Assembly: GCA_036825615.1 (NCBI GenBank)
Contig: DAISXY010000010.1
Span: 62,001-126,000 of the forward strand
Length of the DNA: 64,000 nt
Source of the DNA: JAICXG01 sp036825615
GTDB lineage: Bacteria > Verrucomicrobiota > Verrucomicrobiia > Chthoniobacterales > UBA10450
Reading direction: 5' to 3'
In this document: in pieces, positions 16,432 through 24,459 of the stretch
Numbering within the stretch: the stretch's first letter is position 1
Layout: the number at the start of each line of letters is the position of its first letter
Position numbers and translations under genes: made by a program
Notes under the pieces: generated by a model
What the model saw: the letters and a program-made list of their open reading frames with translations, nothing else
What the model was told of the DNA's origin: nothing
Databases searched by the model: none

Positions 16432-16722
16432 TGCGACTTTGGCACCTCCGCACAGGTTCTCGGAGAATTCTATGTGGTCGCCGCCTAAAAGACTGCTCAA
16501 CCGATCTCTGAGGCCCAGGCTCTTCCCGTCATCGGGCTCGACGGCGATCTCGTCCTGGGAGCAATTCGACTCAAGAGCGACTACGGAGTGTCATATTGGG
16601 ACGGAGCAATCCTCGCGGCCTCGCATCGGCTCGGAGCGAGCGTGGTTTATTCGGAGCATCTCGCTCATGGCCACACCTACGGCTCGGTCCGGGTGGTCAA
16701 TCCATTCCAAGCGGAAGAGTGA
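16432..16722 (+). pseudogene. Degraded VapC-like PIN-domain toxin
   Basis: One frame reads FGTSAQVLGEFYVVAA, then TAA at 16486-16488. It resumes in the same frame with ISEAQALPVIGLDGDLVLGA, SYWDGAILAA, SEHLAHG and VRVVNPF to a TGA at 16720. These are consecutive signatures of the C-terminal two thirds of a PIN_3-type VapC. The N-terminal Asp motif (DTNVL) is absent in any frame upstream, so the gene is truncated and carries an internal stop. No antitoxin is left beside it. It is a relic of a toxin-antitoxin locus, 3.5 kb from an intact vapBC. Confidence 0.75.
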
Positions 16723-16768
16723 TCGCGGGAGCGCAGATACAACAAAGCTGCTCTTCCAAGACCTACCG

Positions 16769-17158
16769 CTACAGCTTACCGTCACGAGTAAAAACAATCT
16801 CAATATGATTGTCCTTCGCGAGGCGGCGAGTAGCTGACCAACCCGAAACGACGCGAATTGCCGCCGGCCCGGTGGGCGAAGATACCTCTCCCTCGACCTT
16901 GTTGCCCTGCTCTTTCACGACCGCGAGGTTAAAGCATACCGTCGCTTTGGCCGGGCGCAGACCATAGACGTGCAGATGGTTATCCTGGACGTAGCGCCCT
17001 GCGCCATTGAGGGCTTTCGCCGCCTCGATAATGGCAGCCTTTAGATTAATTTTGGCTTCTTCAGGATAGGGAGTTGTCGCGCAACCCACCAGTAGGATCG
17101 TTGGTAATATCGTTCCGAACGCCGTCGCCATTGTGGGTTTAAGTCGATTGGCCTTCAT
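16769..17158 (-). CDS. Small putative lipoprotein
   Basis: 129 residues. The N-terminus carries a hydrophobic stretch ending in a lipobox (TILPTILLVGCATT), with the acceptor cysteine at about residue 26. The mature part includes INLKAAIIEAAKALNGAGRY and a C-terminal strand HIEIVFTRDGKL. No family is recognised. It stands alone on the minus strand between the PIN relic and the metalloprotease gene. Its codon use is less G+C-biased than that of the housekeeping genes, as in the neighbouring accessory genes. Confidence 0.65.
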   Translation of the reverse strand: MKANRLKPTMATAFGTILPTILLVGCATTPYPEEAKINLKAAIIEAAKALNGAGRYVQDNHLHVYGLRPAKATVCFNLAVVKEQGNKVEGEVSSPTGPAAIRVVSGWSATRRLAKDNHIEIVFTRDGKL

Positions 17159-17197
17159 CGGAAACTGTAACGCTCACCGCGGTACAACTGCAGCTTA

Positions 17198-18550
17198 CTA
17201 GGGCAAGGAGTGGCCTTTGCGGGACTTGACGGCGCGGCCATCGGCGCGGTTGATTAGCCCGTTGATATCGACATCGTCGCGGAAATTGGTTTCATCAACA
17301 GGGTGGTTCTGCCCGGCCTTGACAGCATCGAAATCCGGCTTGTTTACCGTCTTATCACCGGTCACGTCGCCAATCAAGAGCGCCATAGAGATAGGAGTAT
17401 CAGCATAGACCTGAGAAAGTGTGTCGGTTACGCCGCTCAACATCACCGTAATCACTTGAATGTCTGTGACGCTAGTCAGATTGATTGTCATCGTGTTGCC
17501 AGAAAACACCGGATCCCCGGATATCTCGCCACTGCCGGATGTAACAGTGGCCGTACCACTCACCAGACTGTTAGGAAAAGTCGCGACGATCGTATAGTTG
17601 CCAGCGCCGTCTCGGCACTCCACCTCGGGTTCACCCGTCAGCGGCAGGGACACATCGAATGCTCCAGCAGAACCATGCGATACTCGTGAAACGGCGGAGA
17701 TCGGCGCATCTACAACGGTTGCACTAACCGTCACATCCGCCAGAGTAGTGTAGCTATCCGGTCCGGTTTGCAGTTGAAGCATTGCTGACTGTTGTCCGGA
17801 AACAACAGGGATTCGCAAACTCGCTGGGTCAAATGGGTCGCCAGCTAACGCCACTGCGATGTCGTTCTCACGTCCGTCGTTCACCGAAGATGCAAAAATG
17901 TTAAGCGTTGCTCCAAATGGCAATGGCAAACCAATAGCCGCCAAATCATCTAAATCGATTTCGTCGAAATGCACCAGTAGGCTGGATACGTCGCCTCCGT
18001 CATTAGTAAAGATGTTGACGTCATACAGAAGATCAGAAGATGTGTCCTTGCCGCCGACTGGGAGAAACCTAAATGTGAGCAGGATTTGCTCGAGAATACT
18101 GTCAGTATCCCGACTACCTGGGAAAATATTCTCAGACCGAAGCTCCTCATCTGAATCGCCTTTCACCCATCTTCTAAGATGATAGACGGGATTCTGGGTT
18201 CCAAATCCAAGAACTGGAAAGCAGATTGTTTCGCCTAGCGGAATAGTAATCGTCTCGGCCGTATTGAGAAATTGGTGGACGGTGTCAGAATACGAGCACC
18301 GCATAACCTCTTCATCAGTTCCAGAGTGCACTAAGCCTGTTGTGTGACCAATCTCATGTGCAATCGTGCTTGCGAGTACTTCAATGTTGTCTGTGGTCGC
18401 GAGTATGTCTACCCACTTCGGAACTGTGCTCTTGTTGAAGCGGTCGATTATCGAAGCATTGCCTAGTACGGGCATATCTTGTAAGAAATTAACGGTTACG
18501 CTTCCTTCAGCAGTGTTGGTAAACTCGATGGTGATTTCCTTGCTACTAAG
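17198..18550 (-). CDS. Secreted metzincin-type metalloprotease, catalytic and C-terminal part (frameshifted from the upstream fragment)
   Basis: The frame from about 18550 onwards continues the protein started by the upstream fragment. It opens SSKEITIEFTNTAEGSVTV and carries the zinc site HEIGHTTGLVH (HExxHxxGxxH) near 18330-18362, followed by VMRCSY as a Met-turn, so it is a metzincin-like peptidase. Beta-sandwich regions follow. The end (GDVTGDKTVNKPDFDAVKAG, then DVDINGLINRADGRAVK) resembles a dockerin or EF-hand-type calcium repeat pair. No start codon near the break would give an exported protein, so this piece is functional only if the frameshift is an error or is bypassed. Confidence 0.7.
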   Translation of the reverse strand, partial: LSSKEITIEFTNTAEGSVTVNFLQDMPVLGNASIIDRFNKSTVPKWVDILATTDNIEVLASTIAHEIGHTTGLVHSGTDEEVMRCSYSDTVHQFLNTAETITIPLGETICFPVLGFGTQNPVYHLRRWVKGDSDEELRSENIFPGSRDTDSILEQILLTFRFLPVGGKDTSSDLLYDVNIFTNDGGDVSSLLVHFDEIDLDDLAAIGLPLPFGATLNIFASSVNDGRENDIAVALAGDPFDPASLRIPVVSGQQSAMLQLQTGPDSYTTLADVTVSATVVDAPISAVSRVSHGSAGAFDVSLPLTGEPEVECRDGAGNYTIVATFPNSLVSGTATVTSGSGEISGDPVFSGNTMTINLTSVTDIQVITVMLSGVTDTLSQVYADTPISMALLIGDVTGDKTVNKPDFDAVKAGQNHPVDETNFRDDVDINGLINRADGRAVKSRKGHSLP

Positions 18551-19434
18551 ATCTCGTTGAGTCTGTTCTGAATGTCTTCTCGAAGGTAATCCGGCACAAA
18601 TAAGGTATTCGTCGATCCGTTGGTATCGACTCTGAAGTCCGTAAAGTAGAACGGAAACCCTGTGTTCGTCGTAGAATAATGGCGAGGAACGAATGTTTCT
18701 ACTGGATTCCAATTCAGGAAAACCCGAAGAGAACTGTTGCCTACAATGTCAGCCTTTAGCGCGGTCGCATCAAAATTCTGATCTCCGCTCGGACCGGGAT
18801 CGACCACGAAATCAACTAAATCCCCGGCAGAAAGGGTCATCGTACGCATGTCGGATGTGCTGCCTCCGTTAGCTGCATTAGCATCAAAAATCGATACGCC
18901 GTTCACGACGATGTGGGCGCCGAATCCATCGCCTCCGTTCAGATCGATGTCGCGCCAAGTTGCGCTAATGTCGTAGCTTCCCGCAGCAGGTGCTGTCCAG
19001 CGGACAACAGCGCTACTTTGCTGGCTAAAGCCGTTGCCGGGATGAACGTCGAGCTCGTCCGGCCCAAGCAGCCCTAATTCGGGACATGGACGGTTGGAGG
19101 TTCCGCTCACATTCGCAGCAACCAGGGGCCAGGGCGGCGAACCGAACTGCCATCCTTCCATATTATCATTCTGACAATCGAAAGCGTTCTCGTGGTTTGA
19201 GAACAATGTAAGACCGCTCCCCGTCGGGTTAGCACGGTAGCCGTAGCTCCATTGCGGGTGTTTTCCATTGGGGTTGAGCAGCTCGGTACTTGAGGGGTCG
19301 GGTTGGTCCGGTTTTTCGTTGTCAACCAGGTCCAACGCTGCATTCCACGTTTCAGCACTTAGTCGAATACCTCCGCAGAGTGTCGCAAGAATACAGCTGA
19401 CAATTAACACTGGGCTCGTGATCTTTCGCTTCAT
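18496..19434 (-). CDS. Secreted metalloprotease, N-terminal fragment ending in a frameshift
   Basis: The ATG at 19434 has a good ribosome-binding site (GGAG eight bases upstream). A signal peptide (SPVLIVSCILATLCGGI) is followed by a jelly-roll-like domain (AVVRWTAPAAGSYDISATWR; GAHIVVNGVSIFDANAANGG) of the kind attached to secreted Verrucomicrobia and Planctomycetes proteins. Around 18541-18552 the natural sequence stops and the frame runs on into unnatural residues to 18496, while the -1 frame carries the protease domain. The intact gene would span 17198-19434, about 745 codons. A single-base deletion explains it. A 7-bp stem hairpin at 19453-19477 precedes the gene and could be an operator or leader. 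Confidence 0.7.
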   Translation of the reverse strand: MKRKITSPVLIVSCILATLCGGIRLSAETWNAALDLVDNEKPDQPDPSSTELLNPNGKHPQWSYGYRANPTGSGLTLFSNHENAFDCQNDNMEGWQFGSPPWPLVAANVSGTSNRPCPELGLLGPDELDVHPGNGFSQQSSAVVRWTAPAAGSYDISATWRDIDLNGGDGFGAHIVVNGVSIFDANAANGGSTSDMRTMTLSAGDLVDFVVDPGPSGDQNFDATALKADIVGNSSLRVFLNWNPVETFVPRHYSTTNTGFPFYFTDFRVDTNGSTNTLFVPDYLREDIQNRLNEILVARKSPSSLPTLLKEA

Positions 19435-19553
19435 AGAGGTCTCCGATATTTACCAACTCAAATACCGCGAGAGTTGGCAGGAATCTCAGACGGCAAGGTC
19501 GACTTTTTTTCGAAAAGTCGGTTTCCGAGAGGCGTGCCAGTTTCGAGTTGCAG

Positions 19554-19881
19554 TCAATCACCACATTTTTGGGTAAGGTGCGCGATGTGATCAGATTTCC
19601 CTCGCATATCGGTGCAACTACGGATGCGGATCAGTCCGAAGCGGAATTTGCTCGCCAGATCGTCGCGGCGCGCCGCGGTGCAGGTTTCGACTCCGAGCTT
19701 TCTCCAGCAACTGCCGACATGTTGTTCAACCGTTCGCAACCTCAGCTCGAGCATGAGGGCGATTTCGGAATCGCGTTTCCCTCCACATCCAGTGAACGAC
19801 TTCGCGTTCACGCGCTGTTAGCGAATCCTCTGCCGGCTTGCGGCGATCTCTGGTTGGCGACTTCTCGTCCACTCTTGTCAT
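19554..19881 (-). pseudogene. LuxR-type HTH regulator, frameshifted
   Basis: From the ATG at 19881 the frame gives a charged linker and SLTAREREVVHW, the start of a LuxR/GerE helix-turn-helix. The next frame then supplies GKRDSEIALMLELRLRTVEQ and KLGVETCTAA to the stop at 19554. The two halves join at about 19770-19790 and together make a near-perfect 60-residue GerE domain, so one base has been gained or lost. No receiver or sensor domain precedes it. It lies directly upstream of the frameshifted protease on the same strand and may once have controlled it. Confidence 0.7.
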
Positions 19882-19973
19882 GCGCTTCAGCCTCCCGGTT
19901 CTCAGACGGGCGCAGGAGAGAGAACGCGAATGGGTTTGGGGTGGTGCTGACGGGATTGTTTTCGTTTGATGAT

Positions 19974-20004
19974 TTGACAGGCTTTTGGTTAGCATCATGA
20001 TGCT
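19974..20004 (+). promoter_or_regulatory. vapBC promoter with palindromic operator
   Basis: A consensus -35 TTGACA (19974-19979) is followed 16 bases later by CATGAT (19996-20001). The perfect 14-bp palindrome AGCATCATGATGCT (19991-20004) covers the -10 element. Transcription would start at or within a base of the ATG at 20008, and no Shine-Dalgarno is present, so the mRNA is probably leaderless. A palindrome over the -10 is the usual arrangement for autorepression by a VapB-VapC complex. Confidence 0.65.
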
Positions 20005-20007
20005 CTT

Positions 20008-20253
20008 ATGAGGACCACATTGACACTCGACCCCGATATTGCGGCCAAGGCGAAGAAGGCCGCGGCGCGCTCCGGAAAATCATTCCGCGAGATCGTCAAC
20101 GCCGCTTTGCGCATTGGACTGGATGAGGTTCTTTCGCCACCGGCCGCCCGGCCATATCGGACCAAGCCGCGGCCGATGGGGCTGCGCGAGGGATTCAGTT
20201 ACGACAACATCAGCGAGCTGCTGGCGCGTGCGGAAGGTGAAGATCATTCATGA
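20008..20253 (+). CDS. vapB: VapB-like antitoxin, ribbon-helix-helix type
   Basis: 81 residues. The N-terminus MRTTLTLDPDIAAKAKKAAA and FREIVNAALRIGL match a ribbon-helix-helix DNA-binding domain. The C-terminal tail (GFSYDNISELLARAEGEDHS) should wrap and inhibit the toxin. The stop codon overlaps the toxin ATG (ATGA), the standard coupling for these pairs. It should bind the 14-bp palindrome that covers its own promoter. Confidence 0.85.
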   Translation: MRTTLTLDPDIAAKAKKAAARSGKSFREIVNAALRIGLDEVLSPPAARPYRTKPRPMGLREGFSYDNISELLARAEGEDHS

Positions 20254-20684
20254 TTTTGGTCGACACCAACCTGTTGCTCTACGCCGAGGATAGCCTTTCG
20301 GAACATCATGCCGCAGCTCGAAAATGGTGGGATGAACAGTTAAGCGGCTCTGAGCTGGTAGCCTTGTGCTGGCCGGTCCTAAGTGCATTCATCCGCATCG
20401 GCACCAATGTGCGCTTGCATCGCCGCCCGCTTACGCTGCGAGAAGCAACTGAGCGAGTAGAAAGCTGGTTGCAGCAGCCGTGCATCCGCGTCATTCAGCC
20501 GAGTGACGAACATTGGCCATGTTTCAAGCAGATTTTGCGGTCGGGAAATGCGACCGGCAATCTGGTGTCCGACGCTCATTTGGCTGCGCTCGCAGTGGAG
20601 CATAACTGCATCCTGCAATCGACTGATAGCGACTTTGCGCGCTTTGCCGGTCTGAAGTGGCAGAATCCAATTGCGGCTCAATGA
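20250..20684 (+). CDS. vapC: VapC-family PIN-domain toxin (ribonuclease)
   Basis: 144 residues. The PIN signature MILVDTNLLLYA provides Asp5, and SDAHLAALA (Asp108) and STDSDF supply the remaining acidic residues for Mg2+. VapC toxins cleave tRNA or rRNA when released from their antitoxin. The full-length, undamaged frame and the 4-base overlap with vapB indicate a working module. It belongs to a different PIN subgroup from the relic at 16.4 kb. The glutamate often present in the second helix is replaced in LSAFIRI, as in some members of this subgroup. Confidence 0.87.
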   Translation: MILVDTNLLLYAEDSLSEHHAAARKWWDEQLSGSELVALCWPVLSAFIRIGTNVRLHRRPLTLREATERVESWLQQPCIRVIQPSDEHWPCFKQILRSGNATGNLVSDAHLAALAVEHNCILQSTDSDFARFAGLKWQNPIAAQ

Positions 20685-20848
20685 GGAATCGCCAGCGGAC
20701 GGCGGATATTTCCATCGGTATCGGAACCGGGAGTGCCCGGGCACGAGATGGAATTGCAAATTGAATCTGCGGCCGGGTACGGATGCTCGTTCAGATTTCG
20801 CCCAAGGATGCTGTCTCGCGTAGTGGATAGCGCCCGGCTACAAGGTGA

Positions 20849-22384
20849 TTATCGCCCAAAACTGGCCTTTACGAGCTTGCTCCAGTCGGAGGAATCACGC
20901 GGCATGTCGAGCAGTTTCTTGCGCAGCTCGACTCGCTCGCGCATGGGCACCTCGACCAGACGCTGTTGATTAGAGAAGGCCAGGCCGCTTACGGCGCGCA
21001 GGTAATCGGGCAGCCATTTGGGAGGTGACTCGTTCGTGGTCGGGACGCGCCAGAGACGGGCTATGCCATCGTTAGTCACAGTGACCACGAGTGATCCGCT
21101 GGTATTGGCCGTGATGTGACTTACTCCCATCGAATGCGGCAAGGGAAGATACTGGCTGTCGTGAGTCTTGGTGTTGTAACAAGTAACCTCTGCGTCTTCG
21201 ACGCCGCCGACAAGAAGGGCGTTTCCATTGGCGGTAAAACGAACCGCAGTGGCGCGCCCGTTGAGGTAAAAAGGTTCGCCAGATTGCTTGCCGGTGTCGA
21301 GCGACCAAATGCGGGCGGTGTGGTCATCGCTGCCGGTCGCGACAGACTGGCGCTCGGGAGAAAAATCAACCGCCAGGACTGGATTGGTGTGTCTAATCTT
21401 GCGCGGCGGAGTTTTCGTATCAGCCGTGTTCCAGAGGTAAAGATAATCGTCGCGGCAACCGGTGCCGATTACTCTGCCCAAAGGAGAGACGGCGAGGGCA
21501 TCCATCTTTTCGGAATGTTTCATTGGTCCGCCGATCTGTGTGCCTTCGGGGATTTTCCATTGCAGGACCGAGCCGCTGAGATAGGCGGCGAAAACCGAGT
21601 CGCCGTCGGCGGCGAAAGCAAGGGACATGACTGGGTTACTACCGATGGCTTTGGTTTGGCCAAGCTTGTTGCCGCTCTGCAAATCCCAAAAGCGAATGAT
21701 TCCGTTCGCGTCGGCAGTCGCGCATTGCCGGTTTGCGAGATGAAAAGCTGCCCGCTCGATCGTCTCGCTCGCAGAGATAACTGGAGTCACAAAGCGTTTT
21801 CTGCCTAACGACCAAATCCCGACTTTGCCATCGCGAGTCGCGACAAAAACATGGTCGTCTCTATCGGCAAAGTGGATCGTTTGCATCTGCCCCGGAACGG
21901 GAATGACTTCGCCGGGCCAAGGCGGCGGTCTCACATTCCAGAGATAGGCGGCATTGTCCCAGCCCATCGAAAGGACCTTTGTGCCATCCACCGGGTTGAA
22001 AATCGCCTTCAGAACGGTTTCATCGTGGCGCATCGGATTACCGATTGGCTGGCAGGTAGCGACATCCCAGAGGCGCACAGTTTTATCGCGGCTGGCACTA
22101 ACTAAATGTTTTCCGTCGGGGCTAAATGCCACGGTGTCGACCGGCCCCTGGTGTTCCATCGGAAGACCGATTGGAGAGCCATCAGTAACCGACCAAAGTC
22201 TCACCTTTTTGTCGTAGGAAGCGGTGACGAACAGTTTGCCATCGGGACTAATGTCGAGATCCCAGACGAAATCATCATGCAGCAACGGCGGACTGAGCGG
22301 TTCCGCCGTATGGCCATCCCAGATACGCGCTGTTTTATCGAGGCTGGTGGTAATGATTCTATTTCCGTCCGGAGTGAAGAGCGA
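20849..22384 (-). CDS. WD40-repeat part of the kinase-WD40 protein (separated by a frameshift)
   Basis: About 510 codons of continuous WD40 repeats. Successive blades end in patterns such as KKVRLWSV, KTVRLWDV, AYLWNV, IRFWDL, YLYLWNT, TARIWSL and IARLWRV, each preceded by an SPDG-like turn. The open frame extends back to 22384, directly after a run of six T (A on the coding strand), where it should join the kinase frame upstream. With the six or so blades already encoded there it would form one or two beta-propellers. If translated separately, the first ATG is at 22285, which cuts a blade. WD40 propellers next to bacterial kinases serve as protein-interaction or sensing platforms. Confidence 0.75.
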   Translation of the reverse strand, partial: SLFTPDGNRIITTSLDKTARIWDGHTAEPLSPPLLHDDFVWDLDISPDGKLFVTASYDKKVRLWSVTDGSPIGLPMEHQGPVDTVAFSPDGKHLVSASRDKTVRLWDVATCQPIGNPMRHDETVLKAIFNPVDGTKVLSMGWDNAAYLWNVRPPPWPGEVIPVPGQMQTIHFADRDDHVFVATRDGKVGIWSLGRKRFVTPVISASETIERAAFHLANRQCATADANGIIRFWDLQSGNKLGQTKAIGSNPVMSLAFAADGDSVFAAYLSGSVLQWKIPEGTQIGGPMKHSEKMDALAVSPLGRVIGTGCRDDYLYLWNTADTKTPPRKIRHTNPVLAVDFSPERQSVATGSDDHTARIWSLDTGKQSGEPFYLNGRATAVRFTANGNALLVGGVEDAEVTCYNTKTHDSQYLPLPHSMGVSHITANTSGSLVVTVTNDGIARLWRVPTTNESPPKWLPDYLRAVSGLAFSNQQRLVEVPMRERVELRKKLLDMPRDSSDWSKLVKASFGR

Positions 22385-24452
22385 TTTTTTGTGGAGCGCC
22401 GATTTGTTTGAAAGTGTGTGCGTCCCAGAGCAAAGCGCCCCCGTACCAGTAAGAGGTCAGGATGCGCGAGCCGTCGGGACTAAATGTTGCCCAGGCTACC
22501 CGATGTGGGTTGATCAACTGGGCGAGTTCTTTCCCTGAGGCGGCATCCCAGACCCGGGCTGTGTGATCAAAAGAGGCGGTGAGGATCTTCTTGCCGTCCG
22601 GACTAAACACAGCGGTGGCGACCGTTCTTAAGGAGTCCAAATCGGGCCGGCCATGCCGCATCGGCGCAATGAGAGCTGTGCCAGTCTTTATGTTCCACAG
22701 ATTCGCGATGCCATCCTCGGCGGTTGTGACGAGCCCATGGCTATCAGGGGTAAAACAGGGCATAGAGCACGGCCCGTTATGCCGAATCCTCCTGCCGACT
22801 TGCGCGGCTGTAGCCGCGTCCCAGACCCTTGTTGTATGGTCATAACTGCCGGTGGCAAAGTAACGGCCATCGGGGCTAAAAGCCGCTTCGATAATCGCCC
22901 CGTCGTGATAAACGCCAAAGTTGGGTAACTTATCACGATCGCCACGGCCGAAAGCGATGGCGCTCAGGAGATAATCTCCAGCAGCCCGATTTTCCGGCCA
23001 GAAACTAAGCGAGCGGCCTAGCAAAGCGATTCCTTCACGCCAGGCTCCAGCGCGAAAGCGCTGGCGCGCGGCTTCCAGGTCCGCAAGGCTGGCGCGTTGC
23101 AGAGTTAGCTGGAGTGACTTGTTACTTTCAAGCGCTACCTTGCGCTGGTAGAGACTGATGCTGGTCGCTCCGACAAGGATCACGAAGATTGTGACCAGGG
23201 CGCCGAAGAAGGTTTTGTTCCGCCTGACGAATAGCCCGAAGCGCTTCCATGCCGAGGCCATTTCGGCGCTGGTGGCAAAGCCCGCCTGGTAGGCGGAAAC
23301 GTCGGCCTGGAGGTCTTGGACGCTGGCGAAGCGATCATCCGGCCGCCGGGACATCGCCTTGAGAGTGACGGCCGCGAGTGACTCGGGGAGGGTTTTGTTG
23401 GGCAAATGATCGAGGCGCGGACGCGCGGCGCGATCGGCCAGCAGTGGGGCGACGTGTTTCTGCCACTCTCCGTTGCTTCCTTCACCACCGGTGGGCTGAC
23501 CCAGGTCGAGCTGCTGGATTTGGTGCCAGGTCACTCGTATTGGAGCATCAAGAGTCAGGAGCGCATAAAGGATCGCTCCCAGGGCATAGACATCGGAGCG
23601 TTCATCGGCGGAGGCGGCCTGGCCAAGGACCTGTTCCGGAGCCATGTAGCCGGGTGTACCCATGACGGCGCCGGGCTGGGTAAGGGCGCGTTCGAAACCC
23701 GTGTCATCCTGAGCGGAGCGCAGCGGAGTCGAAGGACCCCGTGGCGTGGGTTGGACCATGGCGCGACGGGATCCCTCGACTTCGCTCGGGATGACGAGCT
23801 TTTCGTTTCCATTCAGAATCTTGGCTGAGCCCCAGTCCATCACCAGCACTTCACCGTAGTCACCAACCATGATGTTCTCCGGCTTTAAGTCGCGATGAAT
23901 GATTGGTGGGTTCTGACTGTGTGCGAAGGCGACGGCGTCACAGAGCTTTTGGAAAATAGTCAGTAGCGACGGGAGCGGATAACTCCTAAGTGCCGCCGGA
24001 TCGCGGGCTGCAAGGTCGTGCAAAATCTGGAGAAGAGTTACTCCCTTGACCAGTTTCATCGTGTAGAAGACATGCCCTTCGTTGTCCACGCTCAGTTCGT
24101 GGACCGGGACAATGCTGGGATGTTGCAAGGCGCCGGTGATGCGGGCTTCGCGAATGAACCGGGATTGCTCGGCCGGGTCGTCGGCATTGCGCAGGACCTT
24201 GAGAGCGACGACGCGATCGAGCGCCTTGTCGGTCGCAGCAATGATCCGGCCGATCCCGCCCCGGCCGACTTCCTCGCCGATCGCGAGGCGCCCGGATGTC
24301 AGGTCGTCGGCTAACTGGTGCGCCGGGTGAGCCGAAACTGCTCCCTGGTTCGATCTCGCTTCGATGGTAGGGACTTCGCTAATCGGGAGAGCGGATTTGC
24401 CGGTGTTCGAATCTGCTTCTGCCGGCAAATGGGGTCGAGCGATCGGGTCCAT
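22359..24452 (-). CDS. Transmembrane Ser/Thr protein kinase with C-terminal WD40 repeats (frame ends early)
   Basis: 697 residues from the ATG at 24452, which lies 7 bases after the FHA gene. The glycine loop GRGGIG is at residues 63-68, Lys85 in VALKVL, HRDLKPEN with Asp188, DWG (for DFG) at 206-208, and APE at 271-273. Residues 217-252 are an insertion encoded by an interspersed DNA repeat. A membrane segment (FFGALVTIFVILVGATSISL) lies near 430, followed by a helical linker and WD40 blades. The frame ends just after a T6 run at 22385-22390. Removing one base gives GAPQKSLFTPDGNRIITTSL and continues into the downstream WD40 frame, for a protein of about 1,210 residues. Kinase inside and propeller outside is the predicted topology. 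Confidence 0.85.
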   Translation of the reverse strand: MDPIARPHLPAEADSNTGKSALPISEVPTIEARSNQGAVSAHPAHQLADDLTSGRLAIGEEVGRGGIGRIIAATDKALDRVVALKVLRNADDPAEQSRFIREARITGALQHPSIVPVHELSVDNEGHVFYTMKLVKGVTLLQILHDLAARDPAALRSYPLPSLLTIFQKLCDAVAFAHSQNPPIIHRDLKPENIMVGDYGEVLVMDWGSAKILNGNEKLVIPSEVEGSRRAMVQPTPRGPSTPLRSAQDDTGFERALTQPGAVMGTPGYMAPEQVLGQAASADERSDVYALGAILYALLTLDAPIRVTWHQIQQLDLGQPTGGEGSNGEWQKHVAPLLADRAARPRLDHLPNKTLPESLAAVTLKAMSRRPDDRFASVQDLQADVSAYQAGFATSAEMASAWKRFGLFVRRNKTFFGALVTIFVILVGATSISLYQRKVALESNKSLQLTLQRASLADLEAARQRFRAGAWREGIALLGRSLSFWPENRAAGDYLLSAIAFGRGDRDKLPNFGVYHDGAIIEAAFSPDGRYFATGSYDHTTRVWDAATAAQVGRRIRHNGPCSMPCFTPDSHGLVTTAEDGIANLWNIKTGTALIAPMRHGRPDLDSLRTVATAVFSPDGKKILTASFDHTARVWDAASGKELAQLINPHRVAWATFSPDGSRILTSYWYGGALLWDAHTFKQIGAPQKIALHSGRK
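23703..23795. repeat. Palindromic interspersed repeat inside the kinase gene
   Basis: Arm 23703-23739 (GTCATCCTGAGCGGAGCGCA ...) and arm 23767-23795 (inverse, GGGATCCCTCGACTTCGCTC then GGGATGAC) are separated by 27 bases. The element keeps the reading frame and adds about 35 residues (IPSEVEGSRR ... PSTPLRSAQDD) between the DWG and APE motifs, which is the activation segment. Confidence 0.85.
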
Positions 24453-24459
24453 GCGCGAC

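Noticed and set aside
20250..20684. Calling the vapC gene inactive for lack of the usual helix-2 glutamate
   Set aside because: The remaining acidic residues are present and some PIN subgroups lack this glutamate, so inactivity is not supported.
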